A DNA stretch of 64,000 nucleotides from Sphagnum magellanicum (lineage: Eukaryota; Streptophyta; Sphagnopsida; Sphagnales; Sphagnaceae), in NCBI GenBank assembly GCA_021904315.1, contig CM038912.1, positions 18,563,061 through 18,627,060 on the forward strand, read 5' to 3'. Positions 37,891 through 50,800 of the stretch are shown piece by piece. The notes under the pieces were generated by a model. That model made no database searches. It had not been told where the DNA came from and saw nothing but the letters and a program-made list of their open reading frames with translations. Within the stretch, counting starts at the first letter, position 1; the number at the start of each line of letters is the position of its first letter. Made by a program: the position numbers and the translations under genes.

Positions 37891-38888
37891 CAGCGCTGGA
37901 AGAAATATGTTGGATCTAAGGTACCCTCCGATTACACTAAAGGTCTGTACGTTTTAACTTGAAGTCGGAACTTGCCATAAAAGGCCAGAGTCATTACTCG
38001 ATGAGCTGCTTGTTTGTGTGAGGGTCCTTTGTACCTTCTTACTTTCCGACTTAATCTATCTCTAAGTACATACTTGCCCTTCTCTCCTTACAAACCTCAT
38101 TACATGGTTCTTTCTCTAAATTATGTCTATTGTAATTAAAATGTCTATTAATTGAAAATTATGGCCAAACTTGTCAAATTGTGCTTGAGCAATTACACCT
38201 ATCAGCACACACCTTTTCACACCTTTCAAAGGATGTGCTCATCTTGGACATAACAGAAGAAAATTTGAATTGGTTTTATTGTAAGTGGAGTTGGAAATGC
38301 TTAGAAAGTACTTTGGCTTTTTTCCCTAGTTTTTGTGCTGTGCAGGAAGTGGCAATTGTCCCTAAGAAGGATTGGCCAGATTTGCTTATAAACTAGATGA
38401 CAAAATAAACAACATTTAAGCATCCTTCCATACTTTTGGCTACCTACTAGAACCTGTTATACATATCTGGAAACTTTTCTTTCTTTCTTTCAAAATCTGG
38501 AAAATTTGGACCATTCTTTTTCCATTAGAAAACCTTTGTACTATATCTAGGTCGAAATCAGATTTATAAGAACAAAACTTTGTCACTAAATAAATCACTG
38601 CAAGGAAGGCCCCCCCTTCACAATCCATAGTTGTCTCAAACATCATTGCATGGTGTACGTAAAATGATGTCCTATTAATTACTACTTACTTTTACACTCA
38701 AACATCAGTGTAGTGTATGTCAAATCATTCTCTAAATTTTACTTTTCACTTTAACACCAAACCCTACAATTAAATAAGAGTTGGGCAAGCATATTTGCAA
38801 GTGGGAGTAAGGTACCAATCTGTATTCAAATTGATATGACCTAAGTGAAAGGGATTGTTTAGCTCCATAGATTGCTGGGCCATAAGCT

Positions 38889-39196
38889 AGCTTAACCCCA
38901 CATACAGCTTGGATGTGCAAGTAGTGTACACAACATGCTCACTTAAAGCCCAAGAGGAAACTAACCTCACATACAGCTTGGACATGCAAGGAGTTGACAC
39001 GACATGTTCACTTAGAGCCTAAGAAGGGACGAAGTTACCAATCAACATTCAATTTGATATCAACTCATGACCTGTTTGAAAGGGATCATCTGACACCCAT
39101 TAATTGTTTGGTTGTATAGCTTAACCCCACATACAACTAGGACATGCAAGTGGCTGCCATGGCATGCTCACTTCAAGCCCAAGAGGGGACGAAGTT
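38889..39196 (+). repeat. Three copies of a roughly 75-bp motif
   Basis: AACCYCACATACARCTTGGA, then CATGCAAG, then ACATGCTCACTT.AAGCC.AAGA occurs at about 38890-38958, 38961-39036 and 39120-39195. The first two are tandem and the third is 80 bp further on. Non-coding. A related RGGTACCAATC..ATTCAA phrase lies at 38811 and 39034. Confidence 0.65.
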
Positions 39197-41159
39197 TAGC
39201 CTGTGACATTAACTTAAATCCATCACAATTATGTAATTGTAAGGCCATAAATGGGACTCCTCAATTATGGATTGGCTTTCCTCTCCACCATCATACCCCT
39301 TCACTTCAACTTAAATACTGTAAGCCTTTAATACAAATGGAAAGACAACTAACAATGTGGAGGGAATTTTTTTACTGGAGCTTTCTATGTGGCATGAACG
39401 TTAATGATAGGCATTCCAAACTATAAGCTGGATGGTGTCGTTGTATAAATAGTCCCATGGTTGGATCTTTAAGTAAACCCAAAATAGCTAATATTCTCCA
39501 AATTGGAGATTTCTAGGTCTGAATTAGGAAACAAAGTTCTATAATAACCACTAAACATAGAGGGAATGGTGCATGGTTAAAACATTAAACTTAAAACACG
39601 TGGAAGGTGGATGCCATTTTAAGTAGTTATGTTTATAGGGTAAAGGCCTTTCTTCCAAAGGGCCAGGCCTGATTTCCCAAAGGGATACAGTGAAAAATAG
39701 GGGAGGTTGAAAAGACGAAGCCACTCTCAGCATCAAGTACACAAAATGTACAAAAGGTCTTTCATTCAAATGGTGCAGGTTTCCTTCCATTGATGAAAGC
39801 ATCTTTTGTGTGGGAGGGTGCTTTCAAATGCATAGAATTATTTTTTAAATAGTAAAGTGGATGATTGAAGTTGATATGTGTACAAGGTGTTTGTTCTTTT
39901 TAACAACTAAACAAAGATGCAATGATGTCCCATTTAAACAACTATAAAGTACATGCTCCACATTTTTATCATAAAAGAGTTCTGGATTCAGAGGGCATGC
40001 CTTGGAGCCCATAAAATATGTAATTGAATCTTAATGTTTCTACACCTTGTCCTTGGGTTTTAAGAAAACCAATACCCATCAAAGAGTGGCATAGATGATC
40101 TAGACAAGTGTTTCAGTGGAAAACCCAATAGGTGCCTTTGTTGTTTTAATATGTGTTCCTAATTTGGATTGGGAACTTTTCAAATTAAAGATCCATTGCA
40201 ACAAAGTTTTGTTTGTAAAGGGTTCCAAATTGTAAGTTCAATTTGAAACAACCTTCCACAACTTATCAGTTTCTTTTGCCCAATGAAAAGAATGAGAAAG
40301 TGACCTTCGGCTTCCAATAAGAACCAAATATTGGTTGCACTCTTGAACCTGATAAGAACTGACTACCAAAGTGTAAGGTCATTTTGCTGTTTTATTCATT
40401 GTGTGAAAGTAACTTACAAGTTTTTATCAAATAAGGACCTTCTTGTTTGTTTCGGACCTAGTTTGATCAAATTTTAAGGATAGAGGCAAGCCCAAAAACC
40501 CCACAAGTACTTCTCACCCACTTGCTTTTTCTCTTTTTGTTATTTTGAAGCATGACAGCTGAACCAACCTGACAAGCCATTTGCATTGACAACTCAAGCT
40601 CATTGGCAGAGGGCCAACGGGTCACTTCCTCATTTTGAAAGTAGGTAATTTGGGCCTTAAGGTAGGAGCAAATGTTGGGCCATTGTTTACTCTTATGAAG
40701 AACCTCATGTTCCAGTTCTAAAAGAGTAAATTAGAACAATTCTGTTCATTTAAAATTTTATTTTTGACTTCAGTTTTGAAAATTAGACCCAGTTCTTGTC
40801 CTATTTTAAGTAACCGAAATCGGAAATGGTGGTTAATTTCTGGTTGACCTCTGATTAGCCCTCGGTTCTTTTAGTTTCTTTTTTTTTGGGAAAGTTTCAG
40901 TTTTGACCCTGGTTCCACAAATAAATAGAATTAGGAACCCAGTTCCAAGTTTGGTTTTTAAAAGGTTATAGTTCTAGTTTCAAAAATCAGACACACTTAC
41001 AATCCCATTTATACTAACTAAAATCAGAATTGACGGTTCAAAGCCACCAAATCAGGCACTTGTGCCAAACTAGTAGGAACCAGTAGTCCTCCTAAATGTA
41101 CTTATTAAATGTGTGAGAAATGTGATGTTACAACTAGTGTTTGTTGGGTGGTTTTTTTA
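39197..41159. other. Intergenic sequence, no gene recognised
   Basis: Moderate composition, less AT-rich than the deserts. Frames at 39112-39426 (plus, 104 codons) and 39551-39802 (minus, 83 codons) have no motif I know. Phrases like 'CAGTTTTGACCCTGGTTCC' recur loosely at 40760-41000. Confidence 0.35.
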
Positions 41160-41480
41160 TTTTGTTAAGAATCTCCGGTTTGGAAATTTTCAGAATTCCA
41201 GAACCTCCGATTCAAGTTCTTTAATTTTTTTTTAATTAAGAAATCCTCCGATTCCAGTATTTTGAAATTTATCAGGAAAAGAAATAGTGATTCTCATGAA
41301 TTTTAGAAATAAAAGAATCTCCAATTCTAGTTTTATGAAAAAAAATAGAATTGCAGAACCTCTGATTCCAGTTTAATGGGAAAAAATAGAATTGCAGAAC
41401 CTATGGTTCCAGTTCCTTAATTTTTTAGAATTAAAAAAGTCTCTGGATCTAGGTTTTTGAATTATTTCCAAAAAAGCCTA
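41160..41480 (+). repeat. Degenerate minisatellite (GAATTGCAGAACCTCTGATTCCAG-like)
   Basis: At least five imperfect units combining AGAACCTC.GATTCCAGTTT with AAAAAATAGAATTGC or TTAATTTTTTAGAATTAAGAA spacers, at about 41190, 41240, 41310, 41350 and 41395. Non-coding. Confidence 0.6.
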
Positions 41481-43150
41481 GTGAATCTCATGAAAAAATC
41501 AACAAAGAATCAATAGTTTAGGGTAGGTTTTTTAACCTGATTCTTTGGATTCTTTAGAACCTCAGTTAAATGTCAAACCTGGGTTTCTGATCCCCACCTT
41601 CTGAGGCTCCCTCAAGGGTCAAAACCAGTTCTGTGAATTTGAGAACCATCTATGACCTGAAAGCAGTGTCTGGAATTTTTTATGCAAGGGGATGAAGGTG
41701 AATGGATGGAAAAAGGGATAACCCTAATTCTGATTGCTGATTGGTAGAAGCTGCCAATCTACCCAACAGTTACTCATCAGGAAGTATTGTGGATGCCAAG
41801 AGTCCAATATCTATTGTTATTTTTTGCATTTTCGTGTTGTTGGTTTGTTTGCAAGTAAGTGTGTTTAATGCTTCTTATTCAATAACAACAATGTTGCTGA
41901 GCTTGTTCTTGCAATGGAATGGATTTTTAGCCTCTTGGTGTTTATTCTTGGAGGAAATGCGGATCACAATGGAAGAATGGTTGGTGTTGGTGCTTCAAAA
42001 ATGACAAGAACAAAATGCAATGCGAAGATAAGAGGAAGGCCTTGCTAGGACTATAAAGGGGCAAAAATGTGAAGAGCTAAGTTTTCTATGTTTAAGTGAT
42101 GAATTATGGGCTTGCACATTACTTATCATTGTCTTTGTGGTGTAGTTGGGGAAGAATGTTCCATTGTAGATCTTTGGTTTTTTGCCCTATTGCAAACACT
42201 TCCGCTATGTATAAGCTTTAGGGTAGGAATAGAAGATTTTCTTCTAGAATTCAAGGCCAAATCAAGGGAGATGATGATAGTATCTAGAGATTTCTTGAGC
42301 GATCACAGTGGCTAGTTCAATGTGTTATAATGTGTTACACTTGTGTGGGAACATGTTCAATGTGTTACACTTTTGTGGGAACTCTGAGGAAGATGGAATT
42401 CTAGGAATATTGTTGGGTTTCAAAAGGAAATATTGCAATATTGTGACCTCCTTCTTCTTTGTCCAACTACTAATGGGAGAAATTTCATGGGATGGGCCAA
42501 TCAAACTAGGATTATGTTCAAGGGGAGAATTACCACAATTGTGATCTATTGGCTCTTGAAAAGAAATCATTGAGTGAACTGATCCCTTGAGGTCATAATT
42601 TTAGTGTTGTATAGTTTGAAATTATAAGAAGTTGAACTTGGTTATTAGTTTGGTGAAAAAATTATCCATGTATCATAGAAAGATATTGAAACATTTAGTG
42701 TGGTAAAAGTGTTTCTAAATGTTAAAACACCCCCTCATTTTTGATATTATAGCTCTATAGTCCATTTAACAATAAAATAGTTGTAGATTATGTATACAAT
42801 TAAGGTTGATGCTTCTAAGAAATTAATATGTCAAAATCTAACACAACAAATAGCTAGTTGCAGAAAACCATGAAATCGATGAAGAACAGATAGTAGTTAC
42901 GTTTGATTTTCCCCATGGGTTGAATGAAGATGGAGAAGCCTTCAAACTAAATCATTAATTAAAAAGCATGCATGGGTTCATAGGTGGACATTTTTTTTTT
43001 TCAAAAGCACAAGTTTCGAAGAAATATGGCTATGAACATTGGAAAAACTATATGGCCTAATGTTGTACTTTGGATCATGAAAGCAAAAGAAGGTTACACA
43101 TCCAAATGGTAGAAAAGCACAGCATGTAAAATGGGGGGACATGCATCTTA
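41481..43150. other. Unassigned sequence upstream of the LINE remnant
   Basis: Frames at 41741-42004, 42106-42315 and 42308-42544 have no recognisable domain. The stretch may be the decayed 5' part of the LINE, but I see no endonuclease motif. A short tandem phrase (CAATGTGTTA, CACTTGTGTGGGAACA) is repeated at 42320-42380. Confidence 0.35.
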
Positions 43151-46100
43151 ATGGATCCTATATGGGCAAAATTTGTGACGGATTACACAAACATGGTTGA
43201 AAACAAGGATAAATCTTCAATGTGTGGGAAATTGATCCCAAATAAGGAAAGATTCTCATGGGATGCCTTGAAGTTGGCTTTGGAAATCCATGAACCAACA
43301 AGATCTAATAAAAGCCTAAAACTCTCATGGGACAATTAGAAGAGTGGAGGAAAGATAATTATGCCAAGATTGGATTGAATTTACTTTCCCAACTACATAG
43401 CCTCCAACCAAGATAGCAATAGCTCCCACTACTTTGTGAAAGGGGATGGAATCAGGTCAAATCACCATCTTGTTAGTTGTGTGTTAGAAATTATTAAAAT
43501 TGCTCAAAGGACCTCAGTTGGAAAATGAATATCTAGTTCTTTGGCAAGGTCAAAAAAAGAATGCACAAAAGTCCAACCGAAAAGGGCTATATTTTTTACA
43601 AGATTAAGGAAAATCATTAGGTTTTATAAAGAATATTGCAAGGGTTGCAAAATCTCGCAAAGAAGGGTATGAACTAAAGCAAGACTTGGAATGCGTTCAA
43701 GGTAACCTACAAGACATGGTTCAAAATGAAGGGCTACAACAGCAAGTGAGTACCTTTAGGCTGAGAATCAAGGAGCTGGAAAATGTGAAAATGACTAGAC
43801 AACAAATTAAAATGTGATTCGCATGGAAACAAAAGGATTGCATTATAATTAAGGATTTCTTCATAGCCATTAAACCAAAACTTAATAAAATGGGAATTTT
43901 TAAACCTTTAAAGATGATGTAAGAGTGGTAGCCACAAGTCAAATAAAGATGGAATGGATACCCTACAACTTCTATAATAAGCTCTATAAAGCCCAGGAAG
44001 ATCATTGTGGGAATGGAAAGCTACAACTCTTAGAAAATTTTCCAAAGGGATGAATAGAAAGTTGGTCACACTTCTTTCTTTGGAAAAACTTTAAGCAACA
44101 ACAAATTCCATGGAAAAAAACAAGGCCCCAAGACTTAATGGCATGGTGGTGGAGTTTTACACCTTCTTCTAGGATCTAATTGGCATAAACTACTTTCAGA
44201 TAATTGAAATAAGAGTCAAGGATGGTGGTTTTCTCAATGGGGTGGACAAAAGATTGATCACCATGTTATTCAAAATTAGAAATAAAAAAAATCTCAGCAA
44301 TTAATACCCGATCACCTTGTTAAATGCATCCTACAAAATTTTTGTGAAAACTTTTCAAATGAAGTTATAACCAATCTTTATGGAGGTGATAGATAGGGAT
44401 CAATCTACATTTTTTCCACTCATATTCATCTTGGACAATGTTCCTTTAACGAATGAAACATTAACCAACCATTGGTTATGCTCAAGTTGGATTTTGCAAA
44501 GGTGTATGACAAGGTAAAGGGCAAAAACATCCTTGGGTGGACCAGTAGGAATGTCACACCTTGATTTTCTTAGACCCATCAAACTTTGAAAAATCATAGG
44601 AAACAATTTTTTAATAATTTTTTTTTAATGAGTACATTTACTAAATTCCATAGATTTTGAAATTCCAATAACATCAATAATATTGTGTATTTTGATGTTC
44701 CTGATCATTACATTTTTAAAAAGTTTCAAGAATGTAAGGCATCACCACCTTTCCTTCAATTTTTTTGTTAAGAACACAAATTTGAAACATGAATTGAGAA
44801 TTTTCTTGAAAATTGTTTTCCTAAAGTAATTTGGAAGTCAATATATTTTAAATATTTATTAGGCAATTAATTGAGTAAGTATAATTTACTTATGAATTTT
44901 CAAAGTCAAAGCTATGGGTGTATCACCAAATTGTTCAAAATAAAAAGTGGCTTAAGCAAGGGTGCTTGAGTTAGTTCCCTACTTAGTCTTTCTTATTATA
45001 AGGAAATTCTTGAATTGCATGTTCAAAGAGGCTATCAAATTCAAAGACATTAAAAGAATTACCTTGTCAGGAAAAATAATGCAACAAACATCTTGCAATA
45101 TATTGATGATACAACCCTAATTATATGTGGAAAATAAAGAACTTGTCAAATGTTGTTAATGTGTTACAATTTCTTTTAAACATAAGTGGGTTGGAGTTAA
45201 ACAAGGAGAAGTCCATGACCCATTGGAATCATAAGCAAAGTCACAAGAAACTGACATGGATAGAAAAGTTCAAATGGAGGTGGGCCCTTAACAGTGAAGT
45301 ATCCAAAATGTTTAGCACGCCCTTTGGGATTGGTTTGGATGGCAAAGAAGTGGACACCTTTTTTATTGAGAATATCCATTCAAAATTAAAATTCTAGAAC
45401 ACAATCCATTTATCGATAATAGGTTGGGCCATAATTGTCAATTTTGTTCTGGCATCAACCTCATGGTTTCTCATCAATGTATTTGGGGGGTACAAAGAAA
45501 TTGATAAGGAAGTGTAAATATCTACTCCATAACTTTTTATGGGTTAAAGGTGATCAATGCACCAAAACTAAGGTAAAATAGTTTGATTGTTGTGTGAATA
45601 AAGGTATCAAAGGTCTTGGCCTCATTGACCCAAAAGAAGCTATGGATGCCTTGCTGTGTAAGTGGGTTATCAAAGCCCTAAAACTTGGAAATTCAAACCT
45701 CAAACTCTTATTAGGTTTCAAATTAGCGATGTGCAAGCCTTCATGAAGTGGGGCTTTGAAGTGAATTAGACTCTAGTTGGAAATCACAATCCATCTCCAA
45801 GATTAGAGGTATGGGGGAAGATCTCAAAGGCTTGGAAATGAATGGTTGAAAAGTTGGACTTTTCCCATCACAAATAGCTAAGGCCATAAAAAGAGTAAGC
45901 ATATGGTGGGGCTCTAATTTTAAAAGGTTGGAATTTGAAATGTCCATTCCTACAACTCAAGAATTGTACAAGTCTGGCTAACGCACTTTAAGGGATCTAT
46001 GGAGAGCTGCAACCAAAGACTTCCATTCTTGGGATGAATTGAAAATTTTAATTCCTTTGGAAGAAGGGGAATATAGTTGTTGGCAACAGTTGATTAATAG

Positions 46101-46240
46101 TTTGCTTGAATGTTGGATTATTGGCAAATCCAAGAAAACATTGCATGTTACAAACATAAATTGGTGCAAACCATTTCACAATGGTCTAAACCTTACAAAG
46201 ATCCATATGAACTCCATATCCAAAAATGATGTAACTAAGG
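43150..46240 (+). pseudogene. Dead LINE (L1-type) retrotransposon: endonuclease end and reverse transcriptase
   Basis: Recognisable plus-strand pieces, in order, interrupted by stops and frameshifts. About 43375-43515 contains SNQDSNSSHYFVKGDGIRSN and HHLVSCVLEI, like the C-terminal end of plant LINE endonucleases. About 44490-44520 has a KVYDKVK variant of the reverse transcriptase A-K-AYDKV motif. About 44960 has a degraded QGC from the RQGCPL motif. 45125-45397 contains ISGLELNKEKS and STPFGIGLDGKEVD, typical of the region after the catalytic YADD box. 46039-46130 contains LEEGEYSCWQQLINSLLECW, from the C-terminal part. A non-homologous AT-rich block at about 44560-44890 splits the reverse transcriptase and starts TGTCACACC, perhaps a later insertion. 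No intact frame remains. Confidence 0.75.
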
Positions 46241-46249
46241 AATTCCACT

Positions 46250-48500
46250 TTGGCTCAATGGAATTCACATTTTTCCAACTTGGCATGGAGCCTAATTTTC
46301 CTCAATTTGTCCAAAACAAGGCACACATGCCATTCATGTTCTTCTGAATTCTTGGGAAAAATAAGAATGTCATTGACGTAACAAACCACAAAGTCATTCA
46401 AGTATTTCACACAAAAATTATTCATTAAATGTTGAAAGACCATATGCACATTTTTAAGGTTAAAAGGCATCACAACATACTTGAAATGGTCATAATATGT
46501 GTAGAATGTTGTCTTCCATTCTTCGTCTTTCATGTGCACCAAATTGTATGTTTAGGGTTTACACAAATCAATCTTGGTGTACACCTTGCCTTGATTTAAT
46601 TAATCCAACATACCCAAGATTAGAAATAAATGGTATCGAATTATTAATGGTAAGTTGATTCAACTCATAATAATTAACACACATTCAAAAGGAACTATTC
46701 TTCTTTTTGACAAATAGAATTGGGGCAATAGTTGGAGATTTGGAATGTTGAATGAAACCCTTTTCAAAAATCTCATCGATGTATTCTTAAATTGTTGCTA
46801 GTTCATCTTGGGAAAAGTTGTAAATGGGTCCAAACAAGGTTGTGTTCTTTCAAGGTTGATCATGCAATCATATGGTTAATGCTCAAGTAAGGTGTCACTT
46901 CTTTTTGAAAACATATTTGTAGTCTTGGTATAGGGGAGGAATTTTGTGTTGCTTCATTTTAGGGTCTCTTGCCAAAAGAACATATATCAAAAATGCATCT
47001 CCCTTTTTTGCAACTTGCATGTAAAAACCTTTGCTTTGATAAACAAAGGTTTGGAATATTTTTATTTTCATGTATTTGCAAGAATGTTCTCATGTTTGAG
47101 ATTTTGCATGTGTCCATCCTCCTATTTTTCTTCAAATGCATAAACACAATCATGATTTTCATTAATCATGCTTATGGAAAAGGTTTCACACTCTAATTTT
47201 TTTGCTTCATTACTTCAAAATGAAAACTTCATGTGTGCAAATTCATTTGTGTATTGTGCAACATGGGCCATGACAACCCAATGATGATCAAGTTTGTTAG
47301 GGATGAAATGACATTGAAAATTGCATTACTAGTATGTGATCCAACATGATGACTTCCAATGCCTTGGTTTCAAGTGTCAAAGGTTTTAAAACAAAACTTC
47401 AAATGTTAATGACTTCAATAATTATTGGGGTGGCCTTTTTCACCAATGCCACTTTATGTTTTACATATCTTTTATCAATGAAACATGCAGATGCACCAAT
47501 GTCCAACAATGCTTGAATGTGGTGAACTTGTTGCATTTGATAATGATTGGCAACAAAAAACATGGTGTTGAGTTTAAAGATAAAGTGGGACCATTTTCAA
47601 CATAAGACTCATCACGGTCCAATCTCACAACCCCTATTGAAACTAGACAAATTTTCAAGCTATGGGTCAGTGAAAAAGGTGGCACATGTTGTATGTTGAC
47701 CACACTTTTTTAGACACTCACAAGCAACATGACCTAGTTCTTTGCAATGCAAACAAAGTTTGTTTGCATGTCAACATTTGTTTCTCCTATTCCATGAAAG
47801 ACTTGAATTGTGTCTCATTGAATTACATGGGACTATCCTTTGGTGGGATTGTTAATGGTTTGTGTGGTACCAAAAATGTGAAACTCCTTTAGATTAATGA
47901 AGGCTTTTGATACTTTTCATGTTGACACTCAAGAAGTTGATTGTCACACTGAACAACAATTGGGCAATTGCTTGACTTAAGGTTGTAGGATTTGGTTTGG
48001 TAAGTAGCAAAATTCTTCACATCATTACACAATCCAATTTAGAATTGGCTCGTGAATGTAACCTTATCCCATGAGATGTCACATGCTAATTGGTGGAATT
48101 CAAATGCATACATTATAGTTAACCATGATCCTTGATGAAGGGATCATAATTTGTTAGTGGATGTGCACTCCTTGTCTAAGTTTCCAAAAATGGCAAAAAA
48201 TTCCTCAAGGAATACTTCAAAGTTGTTGAACAATGGGGATTAACAATATTCCAACAAAGGTACAAAAAAAGCTAACATTGTGTTTGACAATAGTGCATTG
48301 ATGAATCTAACTTGGGTTAGGCCATTTAAATAACAATGAGGATGAAATCAAATGACCAAGCACACTTGATTCACAAAACATTGAAACTTGAATGCATTCC
48401 ATCAAACTTCTTTGGGAGACTAATTCTTGGCTCCTTTGCCCAAAGTTTGCGATGGAAATTACATGCCCCACTTATGTTGAGGCTTGAATGCCTTGTAAAT
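46250..48500 (-). pseudogene. Dead Ty3/gypsy retrotransposon: zinc knuckle, protease and reverse transcriptase remnants
   Basis: Read on the minus strand. A CCHC knuckle lies at 47755-47714 (CLHCKELGHVACEC, spacing C-2-C-4-H-4-C). A retroviral-type aspartic protease lies near 47515-47410 (LLDIGASACFIDKR, with DIGAS where DSGAS is usual). Reverse transcriptase lies at 46542-46255 (EWKTTFYTYYDHFKYVVMPF, FQHLMNN, YVNDILIF, EEHEWHV, KLEKCEFH). The catalytic YxDD box is YVND, a substitution that should inactivate it. Stops and shifts separate the parts. The order Gag-PR-RT fits Ty3/gypsy. The element is cut at 46250, right at the end of the LINE, before RNase H and integrase. An LTR-like segment lies upstream at 48850-49120. 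Confidence 0.85.
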
Positions 48501-48849
48501 GTGTAATGGACTCATGAAATGATTAATTTTCCTATTACATGTGTTTCAAAACAACAAATACCTCCTCCATCAAAGCAACCACTTATCTTGACATAAACAT
48601 AGCTACAAAAACATGTCAATTGTAACATCAAGATAAGAAGTGGGTAATCCACAATCTTAATTAGTATTTCAAAGAGTGGATAATCCATATTTTCTTTAAA
48701 AACCATTACATTTTTTTTGAAAAAGAAGGGTAATCCATTTTCAACTCCAAGGAAACCCAACCTTTAATTGTCTTCAAAGTTATATGGATATTATTGATGA
48801 TAAGAATAGATGTAGACTTGATGGGATTTCATTCACACTGTCGTAAACA

Positions 48850-49120
48850 TGAAAACAACCAAGACAAAAGAATTTCCAAAGGACATGAACCAACCATGAC
48901 AAAGGTAGGCCTAGTTTTAAATCCAAACATGAAACTTGAAAAAATTATATAGTAATATGAATTATTCAAGATGTACCTGTCTTCTAAGTTTTATTATGAA
49001 AACATGAAAATAACAAAACAAAGTTATGGTGCAAGATTGTACTTTAAACTAATGTTGAACATATTCAAATAATGAGGTTCTATTTTTATTTATATCCCTT
49101 TGGGGCCCTAGCTCAAGGAA
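48850..49120 (-). repeat. LTR-like segment upstream of the 46-48 kb gypsy remnant
   Basis: Shares AAAACAACCAAGACAA, GGACATGAACCAACCATGACAAAGG and GCTCAAGG with 21085-21290 and 24390-24500. Its position on the 5' side of a minus-strand gag-pol remnant fits a 5' LTR. The boundaries are not sharp. Confidence 0.5.
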
Positions 49121-50539
49121 GCTTCCATGGAGGCTTATGTATGCCCACCATTTAAGGAACATTCTTCAAAACCTTCTTGAAGGGTGTAGTTTTGATAACA
49201 CGCACACAAGTAATTGTAACCATTTTTTAAAAAAAACTACAAATGGAATTGTTTTAATATAATGCTATTCTGAAAATTCCAATATATTGGTATACATATC
49301 TTGAAATTTTGAAATTAATAAAATGAAAAAAACCCAAAAGCACTTTGAAAATTTTTTTTAAGAAAAAAATTATTTCAACTTCTTGAAAAGATTTGACAAT
49401 GACAAAAATTTGGAATTTTGTTAACACAAAAATTAATATAATAATATAATTTTTGAATTTTTTTCCAATATATTTCAAAAATAAACTTAGAATAAATTTT
49501 CACCTAAGGGGGTCAGTATGGTTCCTAATAACACATTTGGACCTTAAAGTATAAATGAACTACAAGTGAACCATAAGTGAATTACAAGTAAATTAGAAAT
49601 AAATTTCAAATGAAAAATAAATCAACTATAATTAGTGAATTATAAGTGAATTACAAATGAACTACAAGTTGATGTCAGATGTCGGTGGTGGTGATGTCAA
49701 TCGATGATGGCATCCATGATAAATGACTCACATGACACACTTGGGTTTCACCATAAGAGATTATAATTATAATAGAATGTTTAAACATATAATCTACAAA
49801 ACAATTAATACCAAAGTGCATCATCTTCAAGAAAAAATAATAATAAAATAACAAAGCACATGGAATCTACATTAGATCTAATATCATCTTCCTAAGTTTC
49901 ATCCACAACAAAGTGTAAACTTAAAGTTCAAGTAGAACTAATGAATCATGTATGGGGGGGATTTTCAAAATACGAACAAGAAACACATAAAAAAACAATG
50001 AACATACAAGTTCAAGCTTTCCATTGAATAGTAATGCTAGCATGTTATGGAACAAAACATCATTGTTGTCACATGTTGCCAAACATTGTGTCCATCTTTG
50101 CTTATCAAAACAAACTTTCCATGTGAACAATGCTAGTGTTAATTACCATCTCCCAATCTTTCAAACTATCATTACAACAGGTCATGGTTTTTCAAGTTGT
50201 CAAACTTGATTAACGTGTTTTTGTTTTGTACAATTTGATAAAAAACACATAAACTTAATAAAAACATGTTTTTACTATTATTGACATTTTACAAGTGATT
50301 TTGGACCATTAATCAAATAAAAAAACCAATTAAATGGGTTCATGCAATATTAAGTGCATCATTTTATGAAAAAAATCATAGTCCACACAAGTTCATTTCA
50401 CAATGTTAAACTTGTAATTTAATGTGGTATCATTGGTCAAATGGTAATAAAGTTCATATCAAAATATCAATGAGGTCCATATTAATAGTTGGTCATGTAG
50501 AAATTATCAAAATATGGATAATTTGTGAAAAAAATGAAA
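49121..50539. other. AT-rich sequence, no gene
   Basis: Small frames only (for example 49254-49478 minus, 49921-50130 minus). A short repeat of GTGAATTACAAGT / GTGAACTACAAG-like words occupies 49545-49675. Nothing coding is supported. Confidence 0.4.
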
Positions 50540-50800
50540 ACTAAGGAAAACAACAATGTTTGGGGCTTGTGAAATAATGGTTCAATTCTAACCATTCAAA
50601 AGTCCCTAATTAGAATTTGGGTATGATTTTATTTTATTAAATTTCATATTACATCATATGACACATTGAGTCATTGTAAATAATTTGGAATAAAATTCAA
50701 TATGAGCCTTGAAAAATTAAATTCTACCATTCGAATTAAATGATTAATCCATATTTTTGGTCAAAATTTCACTATGAGTAGGTGTATTTCTACCAAAAGA
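50540..50800 (-). repeat. Dispersed repeat, copy 3 (inverted)
   Basis: The reverse complement contains TCATATTGAATTTTATTCC, AAATTATTTACAATGACTCA and the GGTTAGAATTGAACCAT phrase, matching 13440-13590 and 28650-28780. Confidence 0.65.
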
